A DNA stretch of 64,000 nt from Polydactylus sextarius. Its lineage: Eukaryota > Chordata > Actinopteri > Polynemidae. Below are positions 1 to 11,714 of this stretch, one piece after another. Position numbers and translations under genes: made by a program. The notes under the pieces are model-generated. The model saw only the letters and a program-made list of their open reading frames with translations, searched no databases and had not been told where the DNA came from. The first letter of the stretch is position 1; the number at the start of each line of letters is the position of its first letter. The stretch is taken from the NCBI GenBank assembly GCA_016801845.1, contig CM028909.1:3967813-4031812 (forward strand). The letters are read 5' to 3'.

Positions 1-1945
1 AGGTCTTTTAAACATTAACACCACTCTCTTGTCAATTTAAAGGTGCTGTGTGTTTCGCTCGCTAAGAGCTGCACCAGTCGATGTATTTACAAGACAAGAG
101 GTTATAACGTCAGCTGAGCAGACTGGACTCTACAGTGGAGTCAGAGCTGCTTCATGGGCTTTCTTCTCCACTGGTTAGTTAAAATCTGCTAATGTTGTTT
201 TTGTGACCACAGCAGAAACTTCTACAGACATGAACAAATTTGTTGCTACCCATCTTTTTTGTCTATGCTATTTTTATTTGTTTGATTTTATAAAATATTC
301 AACTGAGTTAATAATTAAAAAGCAAAATCTGATTTGTGTTAAATGTGGAAATAATAAGGAACTCCATTAAACTCTTTGTTAGTTTAAAGTTATTTCAGAT
401 TGTTGTATTTTGTTGTTTATTGTGAAAGGTACCAACAAGTGTGTCCACGTATATACAGTATCATTTATAGTACCTTACTGTATATTTAAGAATTAACAAA
501 AATCGCTGTGATTTTAAAGCTGTGTCTGTATTTTTGAGAAGCTTAAAGTGCTACTACTTGTGTTTGAATATTTACATTTACTTCTACTTATTTTTTTGAG
601 CCTTTTTAACTGTATTGAGCTGACAGGAAACTTTTTTCCCCCCATTTTCTTCCTTTTTAAGTAAAACAGTAACACAACAAAAGTAAAACAACATAGACAT
701 TGATAAATGGATCAATATGCTTCTTCTGTACATATTGTTACAGGTTGTCAATCTGAAGAGGAGATAATTAGTTTTACTCTCATTTTATTCCAGTATGTAC
801 GGGAGGAGATCACGCTGATTTCTTCAATACATCAATACCAATGGATTTGTTAAAGCTCAGTAACGATAATATTGGCTCATGCATATATTGGTTCGGTTCT
901 ATCAATTATTGCACAAATACATTTAGAAATATACTTAAGTAATTACTGTTTTAGGTGTTTCTGCTTCATAACAACACCTGAATCATTACAAATGACCCGT
1001 TGTGAGTCTGACTGATATAAAAGAAAATTAAATGTTAAATTGTGATTTTAACTGCAAAACAATGATGATTTGATGAGTCAGATGTTACATGAGGTCAAAT
1101 CACCGTCAGCCTGTTAAATACGCAACTATGTGAGCGGATCAGTCTCGGTGTCGGTGTCGTATCAGTTCGCCCGTCGGGGCGCAGCTTCAAAACCGCATCA
1201 TCTTTTATCTTCTGTTCAAAAATCCTGTTGCATTTTCTCCATCAGGCTGTGAATCATCTGCTCTGCCTCCTGAGGATCCACGAAGCTTCGCTCTCCTCCC
1301 ACATTCTTCACCTCTCACGTCTTTATCTTCCGTGTTTTGTCCGTCCCTCTCTCTTCACCCTGGTGTCTTAAGTTGAACCTCTCTCTCTCTCTGCATTTCT
1401 TCTTCTCCACTGAAACCTTTTCTTCAGTTAATATTGGATCTACACTAAACAATGTATTATTGGAAAAACACCAGATTAACCTTTAATGTTTTGTTTCTCC
1501 GCTTCACCTTTTGCTCTTGTTTGTTATTGTTTATTTCTCTTCACTTCTTCTCCATTCGTCGTTTCTCCCACAGCTTCAATCTCACCTTTAATTAAAAATT
1601 CTCCTTCTCCACTTTCATTACTTGGGTGCAACTGTTATTATTGTTGTTGTTGTTGTTGCCCTCAATTCCTCCATCTTTATCTCTAGAGTTATTAACGATA
1701 GTATCAGAGTAGCCTCAGTCTCAGTGGATACATCTGTTGTGAGCTATTGAACAGCTTGTGAGTATAAAGTGACATCCTGGTAAAGGAAGAGTCAAACTGG
1801 TAGAAATATTTTCAGGATTTTCAGAATAATGTCAACATTTGTGCGCTGGGATTTTAGCCTCAAGTTGAAGCGATAGACTTACTGTCTGTAGGAACCATAT
1901 GATCATGATAAGATTAATCTTAAAGCTATAATCTTTTGGGCAGAT

Positions 1946-1959
1946 CGCCCCCTGCTGGA
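1946..1959 (-). promoter_or_regulatory. CTCF-like motif, repeat-borne
   Basis: The minus strand reads TCCAGCAGGGGGCG, close to the CTCF core CCASYAGRGGGCR. About 50 surrounding bases (1922-1972) resemble those around the motif at 32685, sharing ATCTTTT, GATCGCCCCCTGCTGGACAG and CCACCA.GAAAA. Confidence 0.5.
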
Positions 1960-4461
1960 CAGTCCCACCATGAAAAAGACAACGATTACAATCACATCAA
2001 ATCCACACAGACTTTTAAAGTTCATGGATCTGGATTCGTCGTTCCTATTTTTCCTCTTACTTATTTACTCTTCAACATTTTCTTTCTCTTTTTTTTTCCT
2101 CTTTATGTTTCTCTTTTCTTTGTGAAATTTTCTTTCTTGTGTGAAATTCCAGACTGTCTTGAGAGCAAGCAAAGGAAATGTTTCGTTCTTATAATCTGGT
2201 ACTTAAAGGCGCTTCCTGCACTCACCTCACTTATGACTAGTATTTTTTTTGGGGGGGTACAAACCCTGACTGATGATTCACCTTTCAATTCAAGGGGTAA
2301 ATTCTCCATTTTGGAATCTGAAAATGCCCTTCCTCTTTCAGTCTTCTCCACCTACCAACTCTCTACACCAACAAGTACCTCATTAAACCCTCTAATGGCC
2401 TCAGCCCTGCTCCCCTCTCCTGCCCACCTCCTTTCTCCTCAGTCTTCCTTCCTCTTCAGCTCTTCCTCTCCTACTTGTTTCTACCTTCATCTTCCTCCTC
2501 CCACAGCAGCACTTCAGTTGCTTCACATCCAGTACGGTTACATTCACATCCCTTTTCTTGCTCTTTCTTCTTCCACTCTGTGCCGTTTTCTTGTGATCTA
2601 ATTAATTACATTTCCATTTGAGTGAATATTTATGTTGTTCATGTAAGACAGAGGTGATTCAAACAGTTTAAGTGAACCGAGTTTGCTCATTAGCACTACA
2701 CTTTATTGTGTATTTCAATGATTTCTGCACAAGAATTACAACACACTCGTGTTTGTGTTTGGACAAATGGCAAATTAAGTTCTTGAAAATTAACTATATG
2801 TGACCAGGCTTGCTTTGAAAGCAGCTTGCTCTCAGTTTGTCTCATTAGTTTTTCCCCTCGTTACATAAAGTTCACACCTTCTTTCATCTCTTTCTCTTTA
2901 TTTTCTTCTTATTGTCAAACTGTGAGGACAGCGCTGTTGTATGTCAGAGCCACTGTGTAGACCCAGCGGCTTCGTCTTCAGCTCCCTGGTTACACCAACA
3001 AGTACCCTCTCTCTTATTAACCTTGTTATGTTTCACTTCCTCCCTTGCTTTCATTTCTTCAACCTCACATCTCAGTGTCTTTGTGTCCTCCAGGAGGATG
3101 CTGCAAAGCAACTATGGTTATAGTTTGTTTGTACCCTTGTTAATGCCGCACTACTGATGGGATTTTAATGAATTCCCGCACTTTAAAAATTGGATTCAGT
3201 GAGAGTGTTAGGCACATGGTAACAACCTTACACAACGTGCAAAATTATATGTTCAAAAGGCAGGAAGGTATTCAACACAACAAAACGTTTTCATGTTGGT
3301 TGTCTGCAGAATTTATTCTACATCAGGAGCGTTTTCTCCTCCACTGGCTTCAAAAACACAAAACAAGTAGAAAACAATGTATCAATTTCTATGGTTAAGA
3401 TCAGGATGAGTTTAAGAAACTGAAGCCACTTGGTTGAATTCAGGAAAAGCTTGTGGTCATTGTAGATTGTTGCGGTTATCTAACTGACCACGACATCAAA
3501 CGAAAGAGGTGAAACCAATCAACAACAATGTTCCTCATACAAAGAACAAGCAGTTCACTTCCAACTGTGAAGACACTTCTGCAATATTCATGTAAATCAT
3601 ATTCACGTAAATTTGTTGAGCATTAACTTGACACTTTGATTTCACACGTCTCATTTCTTATGTCCAATCATCAAAGAGTCCCAGTTCTCAACTGAGTCCC
3701 CAGTGACACCGGAAGTCAATCCTGAAACTTGTTCAAAACATTTCAATACTACAAGGTTAGCACACTGAACTCCAGTCAAAGCCCTGAAATATGCCTAATA
3801 GGTCCTCATGTGATCTTGCCAGAGAGCTGGAAGTGAATATTAACCCAAAGCTGAATTATGAGCCACACTTGATCACGGACAGAGTATCTCCATCTTTGAA
3901 ACTTCATCTGTAGTTTCAGAAATATGTTTAGGCTAAATGATTAATTGAGTAAATCAAGTGTGAGCTGATTGTTTCATCCACATTCTTCATCATTCAGACT
4001 GGTACTTTACTGTGACAACTGGCCAATCTAAAGGACAAGTCTTTTTTTTTTTTTTCATCACATCCCAGATCTTTCAGAACTTGGCTGGTGTCGTCTGTGA
4101 CCAACCCCCACTCATAAAATCCACATAAAATCAAAGCCATACCTCCAACATTCATTCCCTTTCTTTATTCACCAGTCCAGCCCCACACCAACCCTTTACT
4201 GTAATGCAAATGAAGTGTGCCCTGGTCAAAAATCAGCCATTGTTGAAAATCAGGAGAAAGTCCAGAGGCCTGCCGGTAAAAAGCATGAGCGGGGGTAGAA
4301 GTGGTGTTGTGTTCTGGCCGGGCAGAGCAGCAATTAGCCATGATGATGGTAAATGGTCTGGCTCTGTTTCGCCATCTGAGGCCCTCATTAAGGGAAATGG
4401 CTCACAGAGGCCCAGAGCAAGGATGACTGCACACGCTGTTAACCCCAATCCGACACTGTCC

Positions 4462-4465
<4 letters not shown>

Positions 4466-4493
<28 letters not shown>
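4466..4493. repeat. (TG)14 microsatellite
   Basis: Uninterrupted TG alternation. It forms the C-terminal end of a chance reading frame on the plus strand. Confidence 0.95.
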
Positions 4494-5552
4494 ATGAAAC
4501 TGCCTCCCAGTTGTTGTCCAATCTATTGCCGGTGTGATGAAATGATACGATGCCACTAAACCACATGTTGCTCTGGCATACACACCGGATGCAACACTTG
4601 TTGTTGGCTGAACGTCTTCCCTACTTTTCCTTTCAGCACCACATCCACAAAAGAAATGTTTGTATTCATCTTTTCTACTAATTAATCAGTTATCCATTCA
4701 CCACAAACAAATTGGTTTGTATTGGTCCAACTAATGCATTGGTTGGACTATTTTCAGTAACTGATTTATTCTTATATTATATATTATTATTCTTATATTT
4801 TGACCAGTATGAGCTGATGATACTAATGATGAGATGTTTTAGAAATAGTGTCATCATTGTTTGTGCAGCAGAGTGTGAACCCCTCCAGTGCCAATAAATA
4901 CTGTATTTACTTATATATACTGGGTCTATGACATCTATTGTTCCCAGGTGACAGGAAACAGGTACAGAAGTATCCCCAAGGATGGAGTTCTCTAAAGGTT
5001 GAGTTATCCTTCTCCGACTGATTGTGAACCCTTTCGAAGTCCTCCGTTGGCTGGCGGGTGGCGTAAAGTTATTCACCAACAGGACAGTATGGAACGATAC
5101 GTTTCTTTCTGTACAGATTATTGACTATCGCTGACTATTGTTTATTTACCACCTGGCCTTGTTCGTCCACACAAAACAAGACAGAGAGAGGACGTTTGTA
5201 TTGTGAAGTGGAACTGATCGACACTGAACAACAGATTGTTTTAACTGCAAATTAGACGAGAACTAAATAGCAGATGCATGGCGATGTTGTTGTTGGAATA
5301 CAACCAGCAAAGCGGGATTCCTGAAATATGGTAATTCTAGCGGACCAATCAGAGCCCTGCGATCTCCGTGTACTCCCTGTCGTTTAGACGGACAGTTAAA
5401 AAATTGGGGGGCTGCACATAAGCTCACAGAACGGGGTCGGATGTGCTACGCAAAGACAGAGGACTCTGTATCGTTACATATTGACGGAGCATAACTCAGG
5501 CTTAAGTGTCCTGCAGAATTTGAATCTCTTTTCCACTTCACCGTTCTAGCGC

Positions 5553-5947
5553 CACTCAACTCAACTTGGCTCAACTACTTGTTTTGGTAGCAGTCATGTG
5601 ATTTTCCATTACAATTTAGCCACAGCGTTGTTTTTACACAAAATCATCACTAAACATTAATGAAGGACACAGAGGAGATGCTGTACTTGTTGCTCGGTAA
5701 GGTCACGACGAGGTAGGCTACGACGATGCCTGATTATGTTGACGTATTCTCACCTCACTCACATCTGGTCGCATTTGAAGACACTCCCTCTGACCAATCA
5801 GTGGCCAGCAGTCTGTTCACGTCATGTTTTAGTTTTGACTCAGCTCGATTGGTACCTCAACAGAGCAGGTACCAAAAAAGAAACACCAGGTACAATCCCT
5901 AATGGAAAACCAAAAAAAAAAAAAAAAGTCGGGAGTTGAGCTGAGTG
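5553..5947. mobile_element. Probable MITE with CACTCARCTCAACT ends
   Basis: CACTCAACTCAACT at 5553-5566 and the inverted copy AGTTGAGCTGAGTG at 5934-5947 match at 13 of 14 positions. Both ends continue with related words: GGTA followed by TTTTCCATTA inside the left end, and the inverse TAATGGAAAA at 5900-5907 inside the right. The interior has no coding capacity and includes a 16-base A run at 5912-5927. Family not identified; target duplication unclear. Confidence 0.5.
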
Positions 5948-8900
5948 ATGCAAGAATTGTATAGTCAAGAAACTCTATTAGATGAAACTCCTGCTGGACA
6001 CTTGACACTGAATCCCCCTAAATAACTGAATATAAAGTTATATTCAGCTCTTCAGGAGGATTCAGCGCCTTTTGTTAAGGTGGAGAAGTTTTAAGAACAA
6101 CTCTGTGTCACTGGGGATTTGGTGGCAAAGTTGGACTCCTTCCATTCTGTCTTCACAGGACACTTTCCTATTTCTCTCAGTGAATTTATTATGAGGAGAC
6201 AAAGTGTGAAATCCAAGAGCATCAAACTGATGCTCTTCTACTTTTCCCAAGTGATGCGAACATCAGAGAGGTTTGTTCTCAGAGGGAGATGGACTCAGTT
6301 CACATTGAATAAGTGGAAATTGTTATTCATTCTTTCCAGACCCTTAAGTTGTTGTTGTGAGTTTCAGGGAGGTTACTTCATTTACTCAATCTTTTATTTT
6401 TATGTTTGTGTTATCACATATTCCATAAACACAAATGTCCACAAAACTTTAGAGAGAGCCCTCGTCTTATCTGCGTGGTTATTTAGGTCCACACACTCAT
6501 TACAGCAAGAGAAAAGAGGGAAGAGAGAGAGAGATGGAAATGATGATGACCATAAAGATCAAAGCGTTAAAATGGATAATGAGGGATTCAAGCAACAGAA
6601 AAGAAATGAGGCCTCTCCTGCCTCTTCTCATTTTCCTCCCGTTTCTCTTTTCCTCTTCTCCTTTTTCTGGTTCTCAGCTTCACTGATCAGGTCTTTACAA
6701 CCAATCAGCAGCATATTCAGGTAAAGAAACATAGAAAGGGGCAGTACAATGATGCCAGAAAAACCTTTTGGAAAAACATTTTGAATCATGGGATTCATTG
6801 CAACAGCCTATAGACATTTTTGTGCATATGCAAAATTTAAGTTTGACTTTTCAGGAAATGTTGGATTCTCTTGTTATTTCAGACATTTCTCATTTGTATT
6901 TCTTCTGTTGACTCATTTTAAAGAAAATCAGATATTTATTTGGACTGAGTGTCTGTATTTTTGTCTGTTTTAATTTTTTTTTTTTTTAAATTAATGATCA
7001 TCAGTCATTTAGTTCCTGTAAAATACTGACATCTTTATTCTGAGATGACATTTTACCAAAATTTCAGTGTTTCAACCAGTTCAGTGCCAAAGTACAATGC
7101 ACAACTTTAACAATCGTGGCAAAGAACTGACTGGTGAACTTCCACTTCATGTCACCATCAGTTATTTGTCACACAATTTAATTTGGAGTCAGTGGCCTTA
7201 GTTTACCTTCATCGCCCCCTGGTGACTGACTGCAGTTGTGTCATAAACCCTGGATCCATTAATTGTCCAAGAAATTATTGCGACAAGTGATAATATTGTC
7301 GTTTTGATTTGACCATTTTCAACTAATATAATGATATAATAGTGCAAGTACACTCTTTCAAAGATCAATATTCTTAAACTAAACAATAAACAACAACATC
7401 GCCACGTGTCTCCTCTTTAGTTCTTGTCTCAGTTGTATTTAATATCGACCAGTTCCGATTCCAGCAAACATCTTCTCTCGGTCTCCATTGTTCGTTGTAT
7501 GTTGAGGAAGGAGGCCGGCCGGTAAATAAACATCAGCGATAGTCGATAATCATAATGGAAAATTTTCTTTTGGAAAACTGAGAGAGTTTACAGATGCATC
7601 GATCTGACTGCGCGATCACGCAGTTTATGCTTCTCCGACTGTGTAACTCAGTCAAACGAGAGGGGTCAGTCGAGACCGAAGCGCCGGAGACACACACGAG
7701 GAAAACAAACAAGCATGTAAATGGAAATTACTGAGGCTGGCAAAATTATTAAGCTCATTTTAATTTATCATGGGATTAATTGACTTATTGCTTATCACGA
7801 CAGGACTAAATCAACAGGCACAAGAAATAAGCGTTTTTCCGATCAAGTTGGGTAATTCTTCTCACAGCCATCGTTTGGTTTTAGTTGGTCATTTAATGTC
7901 ATGAAATAGGTTGGGAAGTCAAGACTGAAAGATGAGATCGACAAGATGACAGCACCATCCTGGTTGTTTTGTAGAAATGTTTATACACAGGGCAGAAGTG
8001 GAGGTGCATTGTCCATCTTTAACCGTAGTCGTTGAGTCACATCAATCGATCATATCAATGTCAAATGTGGATATTTTACCCACTTTCCTCTCTTTTACGT
8101 ATTATTACTATTATTATTATTATTACTTTGTTTGTTTCATGGATAATTGATACTCTCTGTGGACCAGGTCAAATGGTGAGACCAGAGTGTTTTAGTTGTG
8201 TTGTGATCTGGTGTCTGCAGAGATCAATTTACTCCTCAACACTCCTCATATTTCCCAATGCATATTTAAGCTCTAGCCTTTAAATTTATCATCTAACTGT
8301 ATACTGATCTATCAACTTCAAAGAAAAGTCTTTCAGACATGTATTTTCTTTTATTCTATATGGATAACAAAACAAGATGTGACATCTATTTTAGTAAAAA
8401 AAAAAATCTGAATGTTAAATTCAACCTCTTCCCTACTGTCGACTGTGTGGAACCACTTAAATAAAACCCACAGTAGAAAAACGCTTTATAAAAACCCACT
8501 TCAACACAGATTTAGATAATGACCCCAATTTGATTACATTACAGTGTTAAACCAGCCAGAGATAGAGGGAAACATATGGTGAGAGAGGAGCGGCAGAGAG
8601 CGAGAGAAGACTCTGGAACAGAATCAAAGAATGAACCAATGAGATTTAGACAGTTTTGCCAAATTACTCCTCATTTTGCTAAAGACGTGAAGGAGAGTAG
8701 AGGGAGAAGAAGTGGGGGGAAAAAGACTGGTGTTAATAAAACTACAAGAATACAGCGTTAATGGTTTAGACATGTCGAACACCTCTTTCAAGCCATTCAG
8801 TTTATGTGATAATGGACCATTTGTCCACCACCTCTTAAATATCACATACAAGTGGAACCAAAGGAGTCAAAGATGAAGGAGAAATAAGATGAATATATCC

Positions 8901-9518
8901 ATTATTATAGCACTCACATCCAATACATCTAGCTTCTCATTAGTATCAGAGTTATGGTTTAATTCTCATTTACTGCACCCGTGCTGCAGGTGAGCAGATG
9001 CTTTATTAAATGGAGGCTTTCATTACATTTCAGTACAAGAAGAAAGTCAGTACAACGACCTCTAAAACCAGCAGGTACCACCAGGAAAAGGAATTCACAT
9101 CAACGGTTTCCTGAACATTTCATACACAAAGTGTCTCTGAATGTTAATTTAACATGTCGTCGCTCTGGTAAAATGTAAAAGACTATAAAAGTCTTGATAG
9201 TATAATGAACATAGAAATCTGTGTCTCCAATGCAGCCAAATGTAGAAAACTGAACAAACACTGAACAAATGATTAAAGCAACATGTGACCACATTATCAC
9301 CCAGCAAGAAGAAGTCAAATTACAAGAAAATGTAACTTTTACTTTGTTGTGTGTAGAGTTACCAACCATTGCAAAAAATATAGATTTGTTCCATAGTTTT
9401 ATGTTCATGTGACTACAAAATCATGCAGGAAACAAAGATTGTGCAGTATGTTTACATCATTAGCAAGAACAAACAAACAACAACAGGACTTATATTGACC
9501 TCATGTATCAACTATCAC
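5948..9518. other. Noncoding, no gene seen
   Basis: AT-rich. The only point of note is the CTCF-like motif at 7213. Reading frames are short and low in information. Confidence 0.6.
7213..7225 (-). promoter_or_regulatory. CTCF-like motif
   Basis: The minus strand reads TCACCAGGGGGCG, matching the CTCF core at all but its first base. It lies in otherwise featureless AT-rich sequence. Confidence 0.5.
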
Positions 9519-9590
9519 TCCCTGGTGGTCTAGTGGTTAGGATTCGGCGCTCTCACCGCCGCGGCCCGGGTTCGATTCCCGGTCAGGGAA
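9519..9590 (+). tRNA. tRNA-Glu (anticodon CTC)
   Basis: A complete 72-base tRNA gene. The acceptor arms TCCCTGG and TCAGGGA pair (one G-T pair) and A73 is the discriminator base. The anticodon stem CGGCG/CGCCG encloses loop CTCTCAC with anticodon CTC at 9552-9554. The B box GGTTCGATTCC is at 9569-9579 and the A-box-type TGGTCTAGTGG is in the D arm. From memory it matches the vertebrate tRNA-Glu(CTC) consensus throughout, and no mismatch breaks a stem, so it looks functional. It lies within the presumed oprl1 intron on the opposite strand. Confidence 0.97.
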
Positions 9591-9595
9591 CTAAC

Positions 9596-9600
9596 TTTTT
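9596..9600 (+). terminator. RNA polymerase III terminator of tRNA-Glu
   Basis: A run of five T starts five bases after A73, the usual RNA polymerase III stop signal and spacing. It supports an active tRNA gene. Confidence 0.75.
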
Positions 9601-9720
9601 CTACAATTTCCCTGAGGGAACTTGCCAAAAGGATCAATAAAGTCGTCTATTTATCTATCCATCTATCCATATCCTATATGGATCTATCTATCAATCAATC
9701 AATCAATCAATCAATCATCC
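9601..9720 (+). repeat. LINE-like 3' tail with tetranucleotide repeat
   Basis: Directly after the tRNA terminator comes TTTCCCTGAGGGAACTTGCC, then GATCAATAAAGT, then a stretch of CTAT/ATCC units and six CAAT units up to about 9717. The form '...ATCAATAAAGT' plus a tetranucleotide run is the 3' end style of many fish non-LTR retrotransposons and their SINEs. A similar tail occurs at 27680-27775. No poly-A tail or clear target duplication is visible. Confidence 0.5.
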
Positions 9721-9879
9721 CCAAAGAAAACACTGATTTGCTCTTTAAAAGAACATCCCCGCGAGAGAACACAGACAACGTTGAGAGAAATGGTTCTTCA
9801 AAGAATATATTGAACCTTAACTCACTTTTAACTCAGTCTGAATGAATTTACAGCTTCAACGTCACACAGACACGCGCTG

Positions 9880-10330
9880 CACAGTTATGAACTCATGCGC
9901 TCATGACGCGCGCTCCAAGTGCGCAACAGTCTCTCCAAAGGAAAAAAAAAAACTCTGTGGCAAAATGTAAACACAAACAACACGCATTGGACTAAACTAA
10001 TGAAGGAGTGAAAATCACCATATCACCATATATGAAAATACTAAAGACCGCGACAAAATAAAATTAAATAAGATTTAATTAAATTAAATAAAGGACTGTC
10101 TCACCAGGAAGAAGACTCGTTACGTTCACGTCCGTCTCTCATATTCCGTCAGTGTCTTTAATCGCAGTTCGAGGTTTAGTTTCCAGACGCCGCAAACACA
10201 CAAACACAAACAGGTCTCTGTAGACCTCCTGACCACCGGCCCGCGCGCCACGGCCACTTCCGCACATTAAAAAACAGCGCGTGTGCCGACAGGTGAGACA
10301 CGTCATCTGTGACGTATCCGACCATCAGCT
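9880..10330. promoter_or_regulatory. CpG cluster with ETS and CRE sites
   Basis: A local run of CpG-rich sequence (GACGCGCGCTCC near 9905, GGCCCGCGCGCCACGG near 10240) in an AT-rich region. It contains the ETS-type CCACTTCCGC (10254-10263), the CRE-type TGACGTAT (10310-10317) and a plus-strand donor-like CAG-GTGAGA at 10290-10298. It could be a start site within the intron or a remnant CpG-rich repeat. No exon can be followed from it. Confidence 0.3.
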
Positions 10331-10769
10331 TATATTGTCCTCACCAAACAGAAATAAAATAACACAAATATTCAATTCAACAGGGCAACAGACACAGACG
10401 CGGATGGAAATAATGTAACTTAATTAACTTTTGGCAAATAACTGAATCTACAGGGTAGTAGTGTCTCCACTGTGAAGTCTGTATATTGTAGCAACAGCGA
10501 CATGAAATAAAGATAAAATGGCGACGGGCGCGGATCAGGAGAGTCCTCAGGAGATAAAAGAAGATGGCAACAATACAGACATGAGTGTGAAAACTAATAT
10601 CCTATAAGATAAACAGCACATCTGTGGTCATGTTTTCTCTGCTGGAGTCTGTGATCTCAAACAGCAGCGACATTATTGAAATTACTCCTGTTTTGTCCTG
10701 TTTGACATGACGTTTGCGAAGGGAAGAAAATACTAGAAGATTATTTCTATTAAAAATATTTGTCACTGA

Positions 10770-11714
10770 CAGTGTTGGGCAAGTTATTTCCAAAATGCAA
10801 AACGTTGTAGATTACTAGTTATTGTTATTTCAAGATAATTAGTTACATGACGATATTAATGCATTATATTACTTCTGAGCTACTTTTACCAGAATAACTG
10901 TGGAAACAGGACTGTGCTTCAAAAATGATGATTGTACTGTTTGCAGAGAATTTGAACTTGACTTTTATGTTCTTGTCCTTCTCTCTGACTATTACAACCC
11001 GGCTCAGCTAGAGAATAAAAGTAATAAAAAAAAAAAAATTAAAAAAAATAGCTGTTTCGGTTAAACAGAGGTTATCAATTTATTGGAGTTAAACAAATAA
11101 CAATTAACAAACAAGCAACAGAGAACAGAAAAGGTCATGGATGCTACTCAAAAAAAAAAAAACTAAAATGAATGTATGAAAGGAAAGAGGCTCATCAAGT
11201 AAAAGAAAACACAACAGACTAACACTGCTACGTCTAGTGTGTCTAAGAGTTTTAATCCTTCCAAAACACAAGGTGTCGGTAATAATAAAACACGAATAAT
11301 GGCTGATGATGACGAACTGTTCAATGACGGTTCAGGACACCGCAAGCGTCTGTCAAACTGGTCTCTGGAACTGGTGGAGGCTCAGGATTGGAACTGGGAC
11401 TGGGGAACCGGTCCAATCAGTCTTCACTGCAGGTGAAGGGTCACTCGGTGAGAGCGGCACCAACCCTCCTCTAGAGCTCACATCCCACTTTACATACGTC
11501 AACGTTGTTCAGGTTGTCTTCAGCCATAACGCTGACAAACTGCTACAGGAAGTAGCTGATTTACTCCTGGAAAATTTCAGGTTAAAAGGGCGTTGTAACG
11601 CGAGTATAATATTACTGAAACTGTGTTGCTAATACCTTAAATTACTGTGTTAGAGCAAAAAGTAATACATTTCTGTAATTATATTACTTTTGTAACGTGT
11701 TACGCCCAACACTG
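10770..11714. mobile_element. Non-autonomous hAT-type DNA transposon, 945 bp
   Basis: Ends are the perfect 11-bp inverted repeats CAGTGTTGGGC and GCCCAACACTG. They are flanked by an identical 8-bp target duplication, GTCACTGA, at 10762-10769 and 11715-11722. An 8-bp duplication is the hallmark of hAT elements. The subterminal regions are rich in GTTAC/GTAAC-like words, as in common fish elements of this type. The inside has only short reading frames, including one at 11239-11436 that resembles no transposase, so the copy must have been moved by a transposase from elsewhere. Confidence 0.85.

Larger units (their letters stand above)
1..5552. other. Noncoding, no gene seen
   Basis: AT-rich intronic-looking sequence with pyrimidine-rich patches near 1260-1420 and 2340-2480. 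Besides the CTCF-like motif at 1946 and the TG tract at 4466, the stretch 4200-4460 is richer in homeodomain, octamer (ATGCAAAT at 4204-4211) and SOX-like words than its neighbours. Confidence 0.6.

Noticed and set aside
1936..2601. 221-residue frame, the longest in the window
   Set aside because: It arises from pyrimidine-rich sequence (Phe/Leu/Ser/Pro), has no domain, and begins in the repeat that carries the CTCF-like motif.
11239..11632. Two overlapping frames inside the hAT-type element as transposase remnants
   Set aside because: No hAT dimerisation domain, zinc finger or catalytic signature is visible; too short.
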